A program made the translations under genes and the position numbers. 21,333 bases of DNA from Prochlorococcus sp. scB243_496M6. GTDB taxonomy: Bacteria; Cyanobacteriota; Cyanobacteriia; PCC-6307; Cyanobiaceae. This document shows, piece by piece, positions 17,744 to 21,333 of this stretch. Under the pieces are notes generated by a model. The model was not told the DNA's origin. It made no database searches and was given only the letters and a program-made list of their open reading frames with translations. The stretch is taken from assembly GCA_000635535.1 (NCBI GenBank), contig JFMF01000162.1, forward strand, positions 1 through 21,333. Reading direction: 5' to 3'. The first letter of the stretch is position 1. Each line of letters starts with the position of its first letter.

Positions 17744-18715
17744 ATGAATACAGTAACAGAGCTACTACAACCAGTTGAAAATGATCTTGATGATCTTATT
17801 TTAGAACTGAAAAATCTAATAGGAGCTGGCCACCCAATTCTTCAAGCCGCAGCAGAACACCTTTTTAGTGCTGGGGGGAAAAGGTTGAGACCTGGTATAG
17901 TTTTATTGATTTCAAAAGCTATCTCTCCGGAATTTTGCTTGACAACCAAACATAAAAGGCTTGCTGAAATAACGGAGATGATTCATACAGCCTCATTAGT
18001 CCATGATGATGTTGTTGATGAGGCGTCTACAAGAAGAGGAGTAGATACAGTTCATAGTAGATTTAATACCAGAGTAGCTGTTTTGGCGGGTGACTTTTTA
18101 TTCGCTCAAGCAAGTTGGCACCTAGCAAATCTTGACAATGTAAATGTAGTTAAATTACTTAGTAGAGTAATAATGGATTTGGCAGAAGGTGAAATTAAAC
18201 AAAACTTAAATAGATTTGATTCGGCTCAATCTTTTCCCAAATACATCAATAAAAGTTATTGTAAAACAGCATCATTAATAGCCAATAGTTGCAAAGCAGC
18301 TGGAGTTTTGAGTGGGATTAATGACGAAAACTTAACCTCGCTGTACGATTTTGGCAAAAATATTGGTTTAGCATTCCAAGTTGTAGATGATATTCTTGAC
18401 TTTACTGGAAATGATAAACAACTTGGAAAACCTGCTGTAAGTGATCTTGCTAGTGGTTATCTTACCGCCCCAGTTTTATATGCCTTAGAAGAAAATAAAC
18501 AATTGTCAGTTCTTATAAACAGAGAACTTGCTGAAAAAGGTGATTTAGATGATGCTCTTAATATCATCATGAACTCTAAAGCTATTGAAAGTTCAAGAAA
18601 GCTAGCTGAGGATTTTGCAATGCTTTCTAAAGAAGCTATAGACTGGCTTCCTGATTCAGAATATAAAAGAGCTTTAATGGCTCTTCCAGAATTTGTTCTA
18701 AGCCGTATTTATTAG
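17744..18715 (+). CDS. sds: Long-chain polyprenyl (solanesyl) diphosphate synthase
   Basis: Trans-prenyltransferase that extends allylic diphosphates with isopentenyl diphosphate; in cyanobacteria this makes the C45 side chain of plastoquinone. Both aspartate-rich motifs are intact: DDVVDE (88-93) and DDILD (215-219). GGKRLRPG (44-51) binds the substrate diphosphate. Small residues Ala83 and Ser84 just before the first motif leave room for a long product, which argues against a farnesyl or geranylgeranyl enzyme. The 323 residues are typical. The following 94-base gap to acs shows no clear terminator and no confident promoter. Confidence 0.92.
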   Translation: MNTVTELLQPVENDLDDLILELKNLIGAGHPILQAAAEHLFSAGGKRLRPGIVLLISKAISPEFCLTTKHKRLAEITEMIHTASLVHDDVVDEASTRRGVDTVHSRFNTRVAVLAGDFLFAQASWHLANLDNVNVVKLLSRVIMDLAEGEIKQNLNRFDSAQSFPKYINKSYCKTASLIANSCKAAGVLSGINDENLTSLYDFGKNIGLAFQVVDDILDFTGNDKQLGKPAVSDLASGYLTAPVLYALEENKQLSVLINRELAEKGDLDDALNIIMNSKAIESSRKLAEDFAMLSKEAIDWLPDSEYKRALMALPEFVLSRIY

Positions 18716-18809
18716 ATCTATTAGAAATAAATCTTTGAGCTAAATTAATATTAAAATTTTTGAAAACCCTAATTTTTTCGACTAAATTTATTAAGCATAG
18801 ATTTGTTTA

Positions 18810-20792
18810 ATGTCATTAGATAAAAAAAATTCAATAAATAACATACTTGAAGAAAAGAGAATTTTTCCTCCATCAAAAAAATTTGCAGAAAACTCAAATA
18901 TTAGTACTCAAGAAGAATTACTAAGTCTAAAAAAACAAGCATCAGATAATCCTATTCAATTTTGGGAATCTTTTGCAAAATCTGAATTAGATTGGTTTGA
19001 GCCATTTCAAACTGTATTAGATAACGAAAATGCTCCCTTTTTAAAATGGTTCAAAGAAGGGAAACTCAATATTACATATAACTGCTTAGATAGACACATT
19101 AAGAGAGGGTTTGGAGGAAAGACTGCACTTATTTGGGAAGGCGAACCCGGAGATAGCAAAAAATATACTTACGAAGAACTTCTAAAAGAGGTATGTAAAG
19201 CAGCTAATGCATTAAAGGGAATTGGTGTAAAAAAAGGAGATTTGGTGTGTATTTATATGCCGATGATTCCTGAAGCGATGTTCGCGATGTTAGCTTGTGC
19301 AAGAATTGGCGCACCTCATTCAGTTGTCTTTGGAGGATTTTCTTCAGAAGCTTTAAAAGATAGGTTAATTGATGGAAATGCAAGATATATTATTACTGCT
19401 GATGGTGGTTTTAGAAAAGATAAAGTGATTGAACTTAAGCAAGCAGTTGATGCGGCAATTGAAAATGGGGCAGATAAAGTTGTTGAAAAAGTTGTGGTTG
19501 TTCAACGAACCAAAAAAAATATTTCGATGGTTGATGATAGAGATTTATGGTGGCACGAATTATTAAAAGATCAAAAAGATCAGTGTGAACCAGAAATAAT
19601 GAATAGTGAAGATAGACTTTTTATTCTTTATACTTCAGGCTCTACTGGAAAGCCCAAAGGTGTAGTTCACACTACAGGTGGTTATAATCTTTGGTCCCAT
19701 TTGACATTTAAATGGATTTTTGATTTGAAAGATGACGATATTTATTGGTGTACTGCTGATGTTGGTTGGATTACAGGTCATAGTTACATAGTTTATGGGC
19801 CTTTATCTAATGGTGCTACAACCTTAATGTATGAAGGAGTGCCGAGACCCTCAAATTTAGGGGTTTTTTGGGAAATTGTTCAAAAATATAAGGTTTCAAT
19901 TTTTTATACTGCACCAACTGCAATAAGAGCATTTATGAAGTCTGGACGAGAAATCCCTGATAAATATAATCTTGAGAGTCTTAGACTTTTGGGTACAGTT
20001 GGAGAACCAATTAATCCTGAAGCATGGATGTGGTACAAAGATGTTATTGGTAAAAATAAATGCCCTATTGTTGATACTTGGTGGCAAACTGAAACTGGTG
20101 GTGTGATGATAAGCCCCTTGCCTGGAGTAGTTGCTACGAAGCCAGGTTCGGCCACTTTCCCTCTGCCAGGAATCGAGGTTGAAATCGTCGATAAGAATGG
20201 AGATAAGGTTAAAGAAAATGAGGGTGGCTATTTAATTATTAAGAAACCATGGCCAGGCATGATGAGAACAATTCACGGAAACTCAGAGAGATATTTGGAG
20301 AGTTATTGGGAATATATTTCCTTTAAAGGAGAAAAAAATGTTTATTTTGCTGGAGATGGAGCACGCATTGATGAAGATGGATATATATGGATTATGGGAA
20401 GAGTTGATGATGTCATAAGTGTTTCAGGACATAGGTTAGGAACAATGGAAATAGAATCTGCTTTGGTAAGTCATAAATCAGTTGCAGAGTCTGCAGTCGT
20501 TGGCAAAAAAGATGATTTAAAAGGTGAAGTTATAGTTGCTTTTGTATCTCTAGAGAAAGATGTGAAAGGTTCTTCAGAATTAGTAGAGGATTTAAAGAAA
20601 CATGTTGTTAATGAAATTGGAATTATCGCAAAGCCTGAAAAGATTATAATTTCTGACTCTCTTCCGAAAACACGTAGTGGAAAAATTATGAGGCGAATTT
20701 TAAGATCTTTAGCTGCTGGAGAAAAAATTAGCGGTGATATAAGCACTCTTGAGGATAGTTCTGTTTTGGAAAAGCTGAAAGAATTATCCTAA
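18810..20792 (+). CDS. acs: Acetyl-CoA synthetase (AMP-forming)
   Basis: Activates acetate with ATP and CoA to acetyl-CoA through acetyl-AMP. The adenylate-forming motifs are complete: [10 protein letters not shown] (275-284), the acetate-pocket WWQTETG (424-430), [17 protein letters not shown] (515-531) and SVSGHRLGT (537-545). The catalytic Lys625 in [12 protein letters not shown] is the residue acetylated to silence the enzyme in other bacteria, so similar control is possible here. The tandem Trp424-Trp425 favours acetate over longer acids. The 660 residues are normal. The 94 bases before it are very AT-rich and could hold a separate promoter. Its stop overlaps that of the converging DUF1350 gene by three bases. 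Confidence 0.95.
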   Translation: MSLDKKNSINNILEEKRIFPPSKKFAENSNISTQEELLSLKKQASDNPIQFWESFAKSELDWFEPFQTVLDNENAPFLKWFKEGKLNITYNCLDRHIKRGFGGKTALIWEGEPGDSKKYTYEELLKEVCKAANALKGIGVKKGDLVCIYMPMIPEAMFAMLACARIGAPHSVVFGGFSSEALKDRLIDGNARYIITADGGFRKDKVIELKQAVDAAIENGADKVVEKVVVVQRTKKNISMVDDRDLWWHELLKDQKDQCEPEIMNSEDRLFILYTSGSTGKPKGVVHTTGGYNLWSHLTFKWIFDLKDDDIYWCTADVGWITGHSYIVYGPLSNGATTLMYEGVPRPSNLGVFWEIVQKYKVSIFYTAPTAIRAFMKSGREIPDKYNLESLRLLGTVGEPINPEAWMWYKDVIGKNKCPIVDTWWQTETGGVMISPLPGVVATKPGSATFPLPGIEVEIVDKNGDKVKENEGGYLIIKKPWPGMMRTIHGNSERYLESYWEYISFKGEKNVYFAGDGARIDEDGYIWIMGRVDDVISVSGHRLGTMEIESALVSHKSVAESAVVGKKDDLKGEVIVAFVSLEKDVKGSSELVEDLKKHVVNEIGIIAKPEKIIISDSLPKTRSGKIMRRILRSLAAGEKISGDISTLEDSSVLEKLKELS

Positions 20793-21333
20793 TCAGATTC
20801 ATCAATTAAATTTGAAATTTTTTTTATAGTATTTCTTTTGAATTCATCATCGGCCCAGTCTCCCAAAAAATTTTCTCTTAGTCCTGCGCTTGCAATTATA
20901 GTGTGTGTACCTTTTAACATTACTCCCCTTGAATTATCTTCTTTTCTTGCTTTCAGACAAGAAAATAATTTATCTGTTTGATCTAATTCATCTGAGTTGA
21001 ATTTTATTAGGAAGTTATTTTTTTGATTATATGTTTTTTCAATTAATCGCAAAGTTCTTTCAGGACTTGGGCTAAATTCACTGTTGAATTCTAATTTTCG
21101 AGAAATTTGTTTCAATAATGGAATTGATTTATTAGCACTGAAGTTGTTAAAACTTATTGATATGAATTTTTCACAATTTCTTCCACCATCAGGAGAAATT
21201 AGATGAAGTTTGCAGCCTAGGCTATGTCCAATTCTTATTGAAGGAATTGATGTTCCTATTCTCTTTGATAAAGATATTCGACAATTCTTGAAATCCCCCC
21301 ATGCTTTAATAGCAAGTTGTTGGTGATCAAATT
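20789..21333 (-). CDS. DUF1350 family alpha/beta-hydrolase-like protein (partial)
   Basis: The C-terminal 180 residues of a protein whose start lies beyond the window; the frame is open without a stop from 21333 down to TAG 20789-20791. I place it in DUF1350, a cyanobacterial and plant family with an alpha/beta hydrolase fold. The nucleophile elbow is visible as [14 protein letters not shown] (about 21191-21232), where Ser follows His in the G-H-S-L-G pattern. Near the end, [12 protein letters not shown] carries a His that could complete the triad. The substrate is unknown. The codon at 21113-21115 is an internal TTG, not the start. It converges with acs with overlapping stop codons. Confidence 0.82.
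   Translation of the reverse strand, partial: FDHQQLAIKAWGDFKNCRISLSKRIGTSIPSIRIGHSLGCKLHLISPDGGRNCEKFISISFNNFSANKSIPLLKQISRKLEFNSEFSPSPERTLRLIEKTYNQKNNFLIKFNSDELDQTDKLFSCLKARKEDNSRGVMLKGTHTIIASAGLRENFLGDWADDEFKRNTIKKISNLIDESD

Noticed and set aside
18716..18809. Riboswitch or small RNA between sds and acs
   Set aside because: The 94 bases are almost all A/T and I can fold no stable hairpin or recognise any conserved riboswitch core.
20471..20746. Minus-strand open frame inside acs
   Set aside because: It lies opposite the conserved C-terminal domain of acetyl-CoA synthetase and shows no family resemblance.

Overview
The window looks like a stretch of a streamlined, AT-rich picocyanobacterial genome, most probably a high-light Prochlorococcus. 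The support is the strong A/T bias at third codon positions, the tiny or absent gaps between genes, and a gene set typical of cyanobacteria: a MntCAB-type manganese ABC transporter, DUF4336 and DUF760 proteins, the phylloquinone genes menD and menB, glgA, a solanesyl diphosphate synthase and a ComB-like phosphatase. The assignment comes from recognising the proteins. No strain can be named without a database search.

Layout. 1-216 is the 3' end of an unrecognised gene. 228-3958 (+) is a probable operon of mntC, mntA, mntB and a DUF4336 gene joined to mntB by an ATGA overlap. 3965-4930 (-) holds a DUF760 gene and lepB, read away from menD. 4981-10512 (+) runs menD, menB, glgA and murF; murF is broken by one extra base in an A9 run. 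10514-14121 (-) runs glmU, an MnmD-like methyltransferase gene and aroA (transcribed aroA, mnmD-like, glmU). 14254-20792 (+) runs comB, a nitrilase-family gene, an AMIN-domain amidase, murI, a polyprenyl diphosphate synthase gene and acs. 20789-21333 (-) is the 3' part of a DUF1350 alpha/beta-hydrolase gene cut by the window edge.

The genes cover metal uptake for photosystem II and redox enzymes (mnt), the photosystem I quinone (menD, menB), the plastoquinone side chain (sds), glycogen storage (glgA), cell-wall precursors and remodelling (glmU, murF, murI, amidase), aromatic precursors (aroA), protein export (lepB), tRNA modification (mnmD-like) and acetate activation (acs). I saw no tRNA, rRNA, insertion sequence, phage gene, CRISPR array or long repeat. 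No gene-free stretch is longer than about 135 bases.

I found no convincing new multi-gene system; this is core housekeeping DNA. The points most worth checking are the murF frameshift at a poly(A) run, comB with no ATG, GTG or TTG start, and a DUF4336 protein with a degenerate metallo-beta-lactamase look that is coupled to the manganese transporter.
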